From DSOT01 sp052386775 (lineage in GTDB: Bacteria > Pseudomonadota > Gammaproteobacteria > Burkholderiales > SG8-41), in contig JBQTJV010000078.1 of the NCBI GenBank assembly GCA_052386775.1, forward strand, positions 1 to 13,424: DNA of 13,424 bases, given 5' to 3'. The notes below the pieces were generated by a model. It saw only the letters and a program-made list of their open reading frames with translations. It was not told where the DNA came from and did not search any database. This document shows positions 1 to 6,820 of the stretch, in pieces. The translations under genes were made by a program, and so were the position numbers. Every line of letters begins with the position of its first letter. Within the stretch, counting starts at the first letter, position 1.

Positions 1-81
1 ATGCATAAGACCCATCCCGAGGACGGCTGCTATTGCGAGCGCACCGACTACGGCTAACACGATCAGAACCGCTTTCGCCAT
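1..81 (-). CDS. small membrane protein, 5' part only (runs off left edge)
   Basis: The minus strand reads ATG at 81-79 and stays open for 27 codons to the window edge. The peptide begins MAKAVLIVLAVVGAL, followed by more Ala/Val/Ile/Leu and ending in GMGLMH, which is a typical single membrane anchor or signal segment. A GGAG lies about 8 bases upstream of the ATG on the minus strand, so the start is well supported. Small proteins with this kind of N-terminus are often found beside metal-resistance genes, but the part that would identify the family lies outside the window. No function is assigned. It could be the start of a longer protein with a cleaved or anchored leader. Confidence 0.55.
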   Translation of the reverse strand, partial: MAKAVLIVLAVVGALAIAAVLGMGLMH

Positions 82-399
82 CCGCCCGTCTCCACCGCCG
101 GCGCCCTCAGGAAGCAGCAGGCGGTGCTCCCGAACGCCTTCGGCTCAAGAGTCCGCCGTCGGTCGCGATGACGCGCAGCGGCCGAATGGCGATAATCTAC
201 GCCCACGTCATTTGGCGGAGCTTGCGCAGCGTGTTCAGTACCCGTGGCGCTTCTGCACTGCACGAAGGCCGGGAAAATGGCTGGTCCACTATCATATCCC
301 GCACCACACTAAAAACGCCAATGTCGAGGTGCAGGGCGGAGGCGGGGTCACGGCTATTCTGTAGGTGATGGAATAAAATACTCCCCTTGGCAATCAACT
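82..399. other. gene-free stretch
   Basis: About 320 bases between the minus-strand start at 81 and the plus-strand start at 400. Open frames here on both strands are Arg/Ser/Pro-rich, lack ribosome binding sites and resemble no family I know. No clear promoter, hairpin or repeat was seen. It may hold the promoter of the minus-strand gene and degraded sequence. Confidence 0.4.
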
Positions 400-636
400 A
401 TGACCGCTCCGCTTCGTAAGCTTGCGCTAACTGCGCACGTCACCGCATCGGTCGGTTGGCTCGGCGCGCTTGCCGTGTTTCTGGTGCACGCTATCATCAG
501 CCTGATCAGCCAAGACGTGCAGATGGTGCGTGCTACATCTCTCGCGATGGGCTTGACCGCTTGGTTCGTAATCCTGCCGCTGTGCTTTGCCTCGCATTAC
601 CCCGTACTGGCGGCGCCCGAAACACGGAGTGATTAA
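400..636 (+). pseudogene. remnant of a multi-TM membrane protein with internal deletion
   Basis: The frame opens at ATG 400 and encodes 78 residues. The first 63 look like a genuine membrane protein: a basic start (MTAPLRKLAL), then two hydrophobic helices around residues 10-33 and 44-63, including the phrase TAHVTASVGWLGALAVF. After CFAS near base 590 the sequence loses membrane character and stops. In another frame the same bases read RITPYWRRPKHG, which resembles the basic C-terminal tail of such proteins (about 150-165 residues in relatives as I remember them). The simplest reading is a deletion that joined the second helix to the tail out of frame, removing about half the gene. No good ribosome binding site is visible. 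The family and the deletion are inferred from memory of related proteins, so a real short protein cannot be excluded. Confidence 0.5.
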
Positions 637-643
637 CACTACG

Positions 644-778
644 ATGGCATCGAGCGCCGAGTTGGCTATCGGCACGCCACGCTGGGTGAAGATCTTTGGT
701 GCGATCGGCACGCTCCTTATCCTACTCGTGGCCGTCATGATATTGGCTGGTGGCCACGGTCCGGATGTTCACCAGTGA
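644..778 (+). CDS. 44-residue single-TM peptide with HGP tail
   Basis: ATG at 644 gives a 44-residue peptide: a polar start containing GTPRWVKIFG, one hydrophobic helix (about residues 17-36) and a short tail GGHGPDVHQ. Small proteins with TPRWVK, one helix and a Gly/His/Pro-rich tail accompany the kind of membrane protein whose remnant lies directly upstream, so the pair was probably once an operon. A GGAG at 626-629 is rather distant from the ATG. The same frame stays open back through the upstream remnant, so the start is not certain. The His residues could bind metal, but nothing shows this. Function unknown. Confidence 0.42.
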   Translation: MASSAELAIGTPRWVKIFGAIGTLLILLVAVMILAGGHGPDVHQ

Positions 779-1007
779 CCGGCGATTGATGTGAAGCCGG
801 CCCCATGGCCGGCTTCACATCTCTTGAAAGGGCGAGATCGCGGCGGTAACAGTGCGCGCTGCTGGCACAGGTCTGGCAGAGTTTGATGCAGGTGTTGAGA
901 TCGGTCTTGCGCTGACCGAGGCACTCGGCAGCGCACAGAACGCATAGCCTTAAACACTCCGTCAGCTGCTCAATCGCGTTGCTTTGCTGCCGATTCAGCT
1001 TTGCCAT
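735..1007 (-). CDS. Cys-rich protein, probably shortened four-helix-bundle copper-binding (Csp/DUF326-like) protein
   Basis: Start chosen at ATG 1007 (minus), giving 90 residues; an upstream extension in the same frame runs through the promoter and is not used. Residues about 11-48 carry the Cys pattern of cytosolic/exported copper-storage proteins: CLRLCVLCAAECLG, then a DLNTCIKLCQTCAS segment. These proteins pack Cys residues inside a four-helix bundle to hold Cu(I). Relatives are usually about 100-130 residues with Cys continuing through helices 3 and 4. Here, after CAS, only one further Cys follows and the tail (RRDLALSRDVKPAMG and on) reads straight through the hairpin at 788-821 and overlaps the end of the 44-residue peptide gene. 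This suggests a deletion or frameshift that removed the second half. Its divergent promoter also looks damaged. May be a non-functional remnant; a working short form is the alternative. Confidence 0.55.
   Translation of the reverse strand: MAKLNRQQSNAIEQLTECLRLCVLCAAECLGQRKTDLNTCIKLCQTCASSAHCYRRDLALSRDVKPAMGPASHQSPVTGEHPDRGHQPIS
788..821. terminator. perfect 14-bp stem hairpin, possible bidirectional terminator
   Basis: Bases 788-801 (GATGTGAAGCCGGC) are exactly complementary to 808-821 (GCCGGCTTCACATC), with a 6-base loop CCCATG. It lies 10 bases after the stop of the 44-residue peptide and between it and the convergent minus-strand Cys-rich gene, the expected place for a shared terminator. 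There is no strong T-run on either side, so intrinsic termination may be weak. The minus-strand frame reading through it supports the idea that that gene originally stopped before it. Confidence 0.5.
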
Positions 1008-1040
1008 AGTGTTCTCAGCTGGAAATTTGCTGCACGGCAA

Positions 1041-1067
1041 AACATAAACCTTGGTCTCCAAGGTCAA
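1041..1067 (-). promoter_or_regulatory. MerR-type promoter for the Cys-rich gene, spacer shortened to 15 bp
   Basis: On the minus strand TTGACC (1067-1062) and TATGTT (1046-1041) are separated by 15 bp. The 17-base palindrome ACCTTGGTCTCCAAGGT (1048-1064) fills the spacer and overlaps the -35, as MerR operators do. MerR-family promoters normally have 19-20 bp. Compared with the divergent promoter at 1082-1113, this one matches 23 of 27 bases if a single 5-bp gap is placed in the middle, so it looks like the same element with a deletion. Confidence 0.5.
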
Positions 1068-1081
1068 GCTGAGCATGGCGG

Positions 1082-1113
1082 TTGACTTTGGAGTCCGGTC
1101 CAGGGTTTATGCT
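1082..1113 (+). promoter_or_regulatory. MerR-family promoter/operator for the HMA-CcdA-ATPase operon
   Basis: TTGACT (1082-1087) and TATGCT (1108-1113) are separated by 20 bp, the long spacer typical of MerR-activated metal promoters. Between them lies the imperfect dyad ACTTTGGA-gtccgg-TCCAGGGT (1085-1106; 6 of 8 positions pair). Transcription would start near 1120, about 23 bases before the HMA gene. The regulator is probably one of the two MerR proteins coded downstream; which one is not decided by sequence. Confidence 0.7.
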
Positions 1114-1142
1114 GCTTCTCGTCCTTCGAGTAGACACTTGCT

Positions 1143-1364
1143 ATGGATACTAAAGTTCTTCAGTTTGAAGTGATTGGCGAAGAGAAGATCCACTGCGAGG
1201 GATGCGAGTCGCGCATCTCGAACGCGCTCCGCCGCCTGCCCGGTGTGGAAGACGTGCAGGCAAGCGCGGAGACGCAGCGGGTGAAAGTGACCATTGACTC
1301 TGCCAAGGTGAGCGCAGATGAGGTGCGGGCGAGGTTGGCGCTGATCGGGTATCACGCGGCGTAA
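1143..1364 (+). CDS. HMA-domain metallochaperone (CopZ-like)
   Basis: A 73-residue cytosolic protein that is a single heavy-metal-associated ferredoxin-like domain. The CxxC metal site is CEGC at residues 18-21, preceded by IH instead of the common GM, and followed by a regular amphipathic helix (ISNALRRLPGVEDV). Such proteins bind Cu(I) or another soft metal through the two Cys and pass it to the HMA domains of P1B ATPases. It is the first gene after the MerR-type promoter at 1082-1113 and precedes a CcdA-like gene and the ATPase by short gaps, so it probably feeds that ATPase. The ribosome binding site is weak (CGAG about 11 bases upstream). The metal cannot be told from sequence; Cu(I) is favoured by the partner ATPase. 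Confidence 0.85.
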   Translation: MDTKVLQFEVIGEEKIHCEGCESRISNALRRLPGVEDVQASAETQRVKVTIDSAKVSADEVRARLALIGYHAA

Positions 1365-1403
1365 GCAGCGAGCGACCAGGATTCGGGCGGAGGCTTGGCC
1401 GCG

Positions 1404-2081
1404 ATGAACGAGTTCAGCTGGTTCCAGTTATTCATCCTGCCGGCCGGGCTCGGGCTGTTCGGGTTCATAGAGCCCTGCTCGGTGGGTTCGAGCCTGCTGT
1501 TCGTCAAGTATCTCGAGGACAGGGGCGCGACGGAGAAAATCCGGCAAACGGCACTATTCGCCGCCACGCGCGCGGTGTTCATCGGTTTGCTCGGCATTGT
1601 CGCCGTCGCGGTCGGCAGCGGCTTCATCGCTTTCCAGAAGAGCGCCTGGATCGTGCTGGGCGTGCTCTACGCTTTGATCGGCATCTTGCTTCTCGCCGGC
1701 CGCGGCGGCGCGTTGATGGTCGCCGCTGGTCCCGGGCTCGCCAGGCTTTCGGGGCTGCGTGGATCGGCCGGTCTTGGCGTGCTGTTCGGGCTCAACATCC
1801 CCGCCTGCGCGGCGCCGCTCCTTGCGGCGCTGCTCGCGGCTGCCGCGGTGAGCGGCGCTTCCGGCGCGACCGTCGCTGCCGGTTTCACCGCGCTCGCCGT
1901 GTTTGGCTTTTTCCTGTCGGCGCCGCTCATCGCCGCGGTATTTTCCGCACGAGCGCGGCGGCTCCTCGACTGGCTCGCACACCAGGCGCGGCGCTTTCCG
2001 AAATGGACCGGCGTAATTCTGATCGCGCTCGGCGCGTGGTCGATCGCGTTCGGACTCTTCGTCGAGGTGTCGCTGGCATGA
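1404..2081 (+). CDS. CcdA/DsbD-type thiol electron-transfer membrane protein
   Basis: A 225-residue protein with about six hydrophobic helices, the size and layout of CcdA. Start ATG 1404 is preceded by GGAGG at 1389-1393; the frame also opens at TTG 1395 but that lies on the ribosome binding site. Two Cys sit where CcdA-type proteins keep their redox pair: C25 in EPCSVGS in the first helix and C135 in IPACAAPLL in the fourth. CcdA/DsbD proteins take electrons from cytosolic thioredoxin and hand them to thiol proteins outside the membrane. Here it lies between a metallochaperone and a P1B ATPase, and a small thioredoxin-fold gene follows downstream, so it may keep a metal-binding or exported thiol partner reduced. 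It is a divergent member of the family; the exact substrate is unknown. Confidence 0.8.
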   Translation: MNEFSWFQLFILPAGLGLFGFIEPCSVGSSLLFVKYLEDRGATEKIRQTALFAATRAVFIGLLGIVAVAVGSGFIAFQKSAWIVLGVLYALIGILLLAGRGGALMVAAGPGLARLSGLRGSAGLGVLFGLNIPACAAPLLAALLAAAAVSGASGATVAAGFTALAVFGFFLSAPLIAAVFSARARRLLDWLAHQARRFPKWTGVILIALGAWSIAFGLFVEVSLA

Positions 2082-2106
2082 GAGCGGTTTTTCTCAGGAA
2101 CCGTCT

Positions 2107-4584
2107 ATGAGCAAAAGCCCCACCACTGAACGGGTGCGAATGAATGCGCCAGAGGCGTATGCCCGCATGGCGGGGACCGAGAAGGTGCAATTCAAGATCG
2201 GCGGCATGGCCTGTTCGTTCTGCGTCGCGAGCATCACCAAGGCGCTGAGCAGGATGAAGGGCGTGCGCGACGTGAGCGTCAATCTTGCGCACGAGGAAAC
2301 GCTGATCGAATACGAGCCGATGAATGTCGCTCCGGCCAAGCTCAAGCAAACGCTGCTCGATCTCGGATACACGGTTCGCGATGCCAACAAGGTGCGCAGC
2401 TTCGAAGAGGAAGAGGCGGAGATCAAGGAGCATCTCACCAATCTGCTGACCGCCGCCAGCTTCACCGCGGTGGCGCTCGGCGCGATGGCGCTCATGTGGC
2501 TCGATCTCATGCCGCCTGAGGGGATGGCGGCGATGTTCTGGCTGATGCCGATCCTCGCGCTCTCGACGGTTTTCGGCCCAGGCTGGCACATTCTCAGCAT
2601 GGCGTGGGCAAGCCTGCGCCGCGGAATCCTCAATCAGCACGTGCTGCTCGAGTTCGGCGCGTTTGCCGGGCTCACCGGCGGCTTTCTCGGCTACCTCTAT
2701 CCGAGCTTCCCGCTGCCCGATTTCTTCGGGGTGGCAGTCTTCATCACGGCCTATCACGTCCTTTCCGGGTACGTCTCGCTCCTCGTGCGCACACGCGCTT
2801 CCCAGGCGGTGCGCAGACTCCTCGGCCTCGTGCCGAATACTGCACGGATCGTGCGCGACGGCCGCGAAGAGGAAGTCGCCATCGAGCAGGTAAGACCGGG
2901 CGACTTGGTCCGCGTGCGCCCCGGAGAGTCGATCCCGGTGGACGGCGAGGTCGTCGAGGGCGCGTCCGGCGTCGACGAGAGTCTCGTCACCGGAGAATCG
3001 ATGCCGGCGGAAAAAACGCAGGGCGATGCGGTGATCGGCGGCTCGATCAATCAGACTGGAACGCTGCTCCTGCACGTCACCAAGGTGGGCGAAGAAAGTT
3101 TCTTGAGCCAGGTCGCGCGGCAGGTGGAAGAAGCGCGGGCGCTGAAGCCCGGCATTCTGGCCCTCGTGGACCGCGTCCTGCAGGTCTACGTGCCGGGCGT
3201 GCTGGTCTTCGCCGGCGGTGCGCTTCTTGCTTGGACACTTGGCGCCTGGCTCTTCACCGGCGCGCCCGACTGGGACCGGGCCATCTTCGCGGCGCTCGCC
3301 GTGCTGGTGATGGGCTACCCCTGCGCGCTCGGCATGGCAACCCCGCTTGCGATGATCCGCGGCGGCGGCATGGCCGCCGAGCGCGGGATTCTGATGCGCT
3401 CTGGCGAGGCGTTCCAGGTGCTGAAAGATGTGAAGAAGGTCGTGCTCGACAAGACCGGGACGATTACACGCGGCGAGCCGGCGGTGGTCGAGTTGGTGGC
3501 GCTCGCGGGTTTTGAGAAGGGGGAAGCGCTGCGCTTCGCTGCCGCAGCCGAGGCGAACTCGGAGCACCCGCTGGCCCGCTCGGTAGTGACGCTCGCCGAA
3601 GTGCAGCAAATCCAGGTGCCGAAGGCGGAGGCCTTTCAGGCGACGGCGGGCAAGGGCGTGACAGCAACCGTCGAAGGCCGGCGCATCGCCATCGGCAGTC
3701 CCGCCTTCATCCAAGGCGAGCGGATGGATCTCGCCGCTGCCCGCTCTCAGCTGCAGGTCATGCAAGAGGCGGGAAATACGGTAATCGTGATGGCGGTCGA
3801 TAAGACGCCCGCGGCGTTGATCGCCATCGCTGACCAGCTCAAGGCGGACGCGGTCGAAGCCATCGCGCGGCTCAGGGAGGCCGGGCTCGATCCGGTGATG
3901 CTCACCGGCGACAACCAGCGCACCGCCAAAGCGGTTGCAGAGAAGGTCGGCATCACCGAGTACCGGGCCGAGGTACTGCCACAGGACAAGGCAAAAGTGG
4001 TGCGAGATCTGCAGCGCCAGGGACACCGCGTGGCGATGGTGGGAGACGGCATCAACGATGCGCCGGCGCTGATGCAGGCCGACGTTGGCATCGCCATCGG
4101 CGCGGGTACCGATATCGCGATTGAGTCCGCCGACGTGGTGCTGATCGGCGAGCGCCTGGGGGCGGTGGTCGACGCCTACCACATCGGCAGAGCGTCCTAC
4201 CGCAAGACGGTGCAGAACCTTTCGCTCGCCTTTGCCTTCAACGGCATCGGCGTGCCGCTCGCCACGACGGGCCTGGTGCACCCCGTTTGGGCGATGATCG
4301 CGATGGCGGCGAGCGTCAGCACCGTTCTCACCAATTCTTTTGCAGGAAAGCTGCTGCCGAAAGCGCGCCGCGGCAAACAAAGGCAGCTCACCTTCACGAT
4401 CGCCAACATGCATTGCGAGCACTGCCTTGACACGATCCGCGAATCCGTCAGCCAGCTCAAAGGCGTGGACGAGGTAAGGGGCGATCCGGCCGGGCAGGTG
4501 GTGACCGTAACGTATAGAGAAGGAATGGTCGAGCCCGACGGTATTCGCGAGGCGATTGTCGAGAAGGGATTTCGTACGGCATAG
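2107..4584 (+). CDS. P1B-type heavy-metal ATPase with YPC motif and HMA domains at both ends
   Basis: An 825-residue inner-membrane metal exporter driven by ATP. Seen in order: N-terminal HMA domain with C36-SF-C39 (GMACSFC); transmembrane region; actuator TGES at 295-298; TM6 motif Y404-P-C406 (GYPCALG); phosphorylation site DKTGT with D448; nucleotide-binding HP at H487-P488; GDGIND at 646-651; TM7 F711-N712; TM8 M733 and S736; and a second HMA domain at about 760-825 with C770-EH-C773. TM7 Asn and TM8 Met/Ser match Cu(I) exporters (P1B-1), whereas the usual CPC is YPC, losing one Cys ligand. A C-terminal HMA is also uncommon. RBS AGGAA precedes ATG 2107; the CcdA-like gene ends 25 bases upstream. 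Most likely exports Cu(I) or a related soft metal, with altered affinity or partner dependence (inference). Confidence 0.93.
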   Translation: MSKSPTTERVRMNAPEAYARMAGTEKVQFKIGGMACSFCVASITKALSRMKGVRDVSVNLAHEETLIEYEPMNVAPAKLKQTLLDLGYTVRDANKVRSFEEEEAEIKEHLTNLLTAASFTAVALGAMALMWLDLMPPEGMAAMFWLMPILALSTVFGPGWHILSMAWASLRRGILNQHVLLEFGAFAGLTGGFLGYLYPSFPLPDFFGVAVFITAYHVLSGYVSLLVRTRASQAVRRLLGLVPNTARIVRDGREEEVAIEQVRPGDLVRVRPGESIPVDGEVVEGASGVDESLVTGESMPAEKTQGDAVIGGSINQTGTLLLHVTKVGEESFLSQVARQVEEARALKPGILALVDRVLQVYVPGVLVFAGGALLAWTLGAWLFTGAPDWDRAIFAALAVLVMGYPCALGMATPLAMIRGGGMAAERGILMRSGEAFQVLKDVKKVVLDKTGTITRGEPAVVELVALAGFEKGEALRFAAAAEANSEHPLARSVVTLAEVQQIQVPKAEAFQATAGKGVTATVEGRRIAIGSPAFIQGERMDLAAARSQLQVMQEAGNTVIVMAVDKTPAALIAIADQLKADAVEAIARLREAGLDPVMLTGDNQRTAKAVAEKVGITEYRAEVLPQDKAKVVRDLQRQGHRVAMVGDGINDAPALMQADVGIAIGAGTDIAIESADVVLIGERLGAVVDAYHIGRASYRKTVQNLSLAFAFNGIGVPLATTGLVHPVWAMIAMAASVSTVLTNSFAGKLLPKARRGKQRQLTFTIANMHCEHCLDTIRESVSQLKGVDEVRGDPAGQVVTVTYREGMVEPDGIREAIVEKGFRTA

Positions 4585-4597
4585 GAGACATCAGGTC

Positions 4598-5104
4598 ATG
4601 AAACGGAACTTGATCGTCACGGCGTTGATCGCCATCGTCATTGCCGGCTTCGTGCTTGGAGCGAGATACCTCTTCGGAAGCATTGTGCCGCCCGTCGACG
4701 GCTATACCGAAGGTCAGCGCATCCGCTTCATTCACACCGAAGCGTCCGATCCGGACGTCGCCGACCTGCTCACCAAGATGATGGGTTCGCCCGTCATTGT
4801 CGTGCCCGAGCTGGCGAAAGTGCCCAAGGAGGCGCTCGCCAACGTCTACGTATTCAAAAACGGCGTGAAAGGCAGCGGGCCGTTCGAATTCCAGGCCGAC
4901 GTCTTCGACAATCCTCCAGGCACCAAAGGCTACACCCCGCTGCGCGCGGTCAACCTGGTTACGTGGAAAAACCAGGCTGCCGCACGGGAGCTGAGATCGG
5001 CGGCTGACGTGAAGAAGGCGATCGACGCGGGAGAACTGGAAGTGGAACGGCCAGGTGTAGTGGTCAACATGCCATTGCTCACTTGGCCGGGCGGCAATCG
5101 GTAG
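4598..5104 (+). CDS. membrane-anchored protein of unknown function (possibly DUF7482-like)
   Basis: A 168-residue protein. ATG 4598 follows AGGAG just after the ATPase stop; an in-frame GTG or similar start farther upstream would overlap the ATPase and is not preferred. Residues about 5-24 form one hydrophobic helix after a KR start, so the rest is probably anchored on the periplasmic face. The soluble part carries striking phrases: GQRIRFIHTEASDPDVA, SPVIVVPELAKVP, NVYVFKNGVKGSGPF, FQADVFDNPP, YTPLRAVNLVTW and a final VVVNMPLLTWPGG. I recall this pattern from domains listed as DUF7482, but that is memory, not a search. It has no Cys; single His in FIHTE. It sits 13 bases after the ATPase, so it may act with exported metal or with the redox branch. 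No function is assigned. Confidence 0.7.
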   Translation: MKRNLIVTALIAIVIAGFVLGARYLFGSIVPPVDGYTEGQRIRFIHTEASDPDVADLLTKMMGSPVIVVPELAKVPKEALANVYVFKNGVKGSGPFEFQADVFDNPPGTKGYTPLRAVNLVTWKNQAAARELRSAADVKKAIDAGELEVERPGVVVNMPLLTWPGGNR

Positions 5105-5183
5105 TTTCGCCGCTTCGTATAGTCGATGCACCGAATGGATTGGAGTAATGGTTTAGACAACCGTCACATGAGGAACCCTGTCA

Positions 5184-5456
5184 ATGGCGATCAAGGTCGA
5201 AATATTTTCGGCGCCTGGCTGCGGCAAGTGCGCCGAGGCGAAAGAAGCGTTGAAGTCGGTGGTGGAGGACCTGGGTCAGGACCGGGTCGCGTGGCAGGAG
5301 CTCGATATCATCGACCAAATGGACTATGCGGTGGAGCTCGGCTTGATGTCTTCGGGCGGAATCGCCATTGACGGCAAGCTCGTGTTTCCCAAGTTACCGA
5401 GCGCCGAGAAACTGCGCGAAGAATTGATCAAGCGACTGAAGGGTGACCATCCCTAG
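5184..5456 (+). CDS. small thioredoxin/glutaredoxin-fold protein with CGKC
   Basis: A 90-residue protein without signal peptide, hence cytosolic. It starts with a beta strand (KVEIFSAPG) leading into the redox motif C13-GK-C16, followed by a helix (AEAKEALKSVVEDL), and ends with GGIAIDGKLVF-PKLPS, the usual strand-turn-helix of the minimal thioredoxin fold. Such proteins exchange thiols/disulfides with partners. Start ATG 5184 has GAGGA about 9 bases upstream. The gap to the preceding gene is 79 bases, so it may still be on the operon transcript. A CcdA-like membrane protein is coded three genes upstream; those proteins accept electrons from cytosolic thioredoxins, and this protein is a reasonable donor (inference). 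A role as a thiol metal carrier is an alternative. Confidence 0.82.
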   Translation: MAIKVEIFSAPGCGKCAEAKEALKSVVEDLGQDRVAWQELDIIDQMDYAVELGLMSSGGIAIDGKLVFPKLPSAEKLREELIKRLKGDHP

Positions 5457-5514
5457 TGCCGTGTCCCGCAAAAACCTTGTCCATCCCGTTCGATATTGGT
5501 AAGCAAGTCCTGCC

Positions 5515-6717
5515 ATGAGCGCAGTGAGACGCGGATTTATCAACCCATTCAGGAACAAGGCGCGCGCCGTGGTGGTCGTGGTTCTGCTCTCGCTGGTTAC
5601 GGGATTTCTTGCGCTGATGGTGCAAGCGACCTTCGCGAGCCGCGAGCAAATCGCGAGCATGGAAGCGCGGGTGCGCACGCTGATCGAGCTGCGCGAAGCG
5701 GGCGCTTTCGGCACGGGCGGCTTCGGCGGCGACAAGCCGATCGGACACGACCGCTTCTCCACCGATACGCTGGAAACCGTCCGCAAGATCCCGAGCGCAT
5801 CGAGCCTCGCTCGCGTCGACGAGTATGTTTACACGCCGCAAGTCGACCCGTCCAAGAAGAACGCCTACGCCATGGTGATCGGCCTGCATCCCGGTGCGGC
5901 GCTACGCGCAATCGGAGAGGTTGATTACGAAAGCGCGCGTATCGTGGCTGGACGCAACTTGGTGAACGGCGATGAGAACGCTGATGTGGCGATCGTCGGG
6001 CGCCTGTATGCGGCGCAGCGTCTCGGCATTGCCGATCCGTCCAGACTCGCGCACGCCGAGAAGCATGTCGTGCTCAACGGGCGGCAATTCGAGGTTGTCG
6101 GCATCTACACCACGGCCAACGACTTCGGCGACAACCACGTGTTCATCCCCATAAACGCGTTCCGAGCCGCCTTCAACCCCGGCAAAAGGCTGTCGAAGAT
6201 CTTCGTAACCGTGGATGCGGTAGGCAACGTAGAGCGTGTTGTCGCGGAGCTGAAGAAGGTGCTGTTCGAGGAAGCCGATGTCGTCACGGCACCCGAGGCG
6301 GTTTCCACTGCACGGACCTCTCTGGGCAGCATGGCGGTGGCGAGCGCCTACGCGGCCATACTGCTCTTCGCGATCGGGGCGGTGCTGACCGTATTTGTGA
6401 TGATCCTCAGCACACGGGAGCGGATTCGCGAGATTGGCACGCTGAAAGCAATCGGCGCCTCGAATCGGGAAGTCGTGCTGCAGTTTCTCTCCGAAGCTAT
6501 CGCTATGAGTACGCTCGCCGCCGTCGGGGCGCTGGTCCTCGCCCTGCCCTTCGCGCCATTGGTGAGCCAGGTGCTCGGCGTCCCGGTCGCATTCGACCAT
6601 AATGTCGTGCTGCTGATTCTGGCCGGGTCGGCCACGTTTGCCGCACTCGGAAGCTTGTATCCCGTAATTCGAGGGGTGAGGCTTAGCCCAATAGATGCAA
6701 TGCGGGGGGCAGCATGA
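5515..6717 (+). CDS. ABC exporter permease, FtsX/MacB type (first)
   Basis: A 400-residue permease with the MacB/FtsX layout: a basic N-terminus (RRGFINPFRNKAR), one helix at about residues 18-38, a long extracytoplasmic domain (about 40-270), then three helices near 275-298, 325-352 and 363-384. After the second helix comes the family hallmark RERIREIGTLKAIGAS (about 301-316), which couples to the ATPase. The protein ends with RLSPIDAMRG, also typical. It is followed by a second permease and an ATPase, which together should form an exporter of the type-VII ABC fold. The ribosome binding site is poor. The substrate is unknown; the position in a metal/thiol operon suggests export of a metal-linked or envelope-stress molecule, not proven. 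Confidence 0.88.
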   Translation: MSAVRRGFINPFRNKARAVVVVVLLSLVTGFLALMVQATFASREQIASMEARVRTLIELREAGAFGTGGFGGDKPIGHDRFSTDTLETVRKIPSASSLARVDEYVYTPQVDPSKKNAYAMVIGLHPGAALRAIGEVDYESARIVAGRNLVNGDENADVAIVGRLYAAQRLGIADPSRLAHAEKHVVLNGRQFEVVGIYTTANDFGDNHVFIPINAFRAAFNPGKRLSKIFVTVDAVGNVERVVAELKKVLFEEADVVTAPEAVSTARTSLGSMAVASAYAAILLFAIGAVLTVFVMILSTRERIREIGTLKAIGASNREVVLQFLSEAIAMSTLAAVGALVLALPFAPLVSQVLGVPVAFDHNVVLLILAGSATFAALGSLYPVIRGVRLSPIDAMRGAA

Positions 6718-6820
6718 GCAGGAAGCAGGGGCCCCAGTGGGGATGCGACCGGCCGCGAATGCTGCTCAGCCACCGACACCACGGAATGGAACTTCGCGAA
6801 TACGTATCGGAGGTGGCAGC

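Noticed and set aside
33..368. 111-codon plus frame near the left edge
   Set aside because: No ribosome binding site, Arg/Ser-rich, and it overlaps the better supported minus-strand start at 81.
2604..3515. 303-codon plus-strand frame inside the ATPase gene
   Set aside because: Arg-rich low-complexity translation fully inside a confirmed coding region in another frame.
1927..4422. 831-codon open frame antisense to the P1B ATPase
   Set aside because: Its translation is His/Arg/Glu-rich with no domain, and it mirrors a clearly coding gene with strong third-position GC; a classic shadow.
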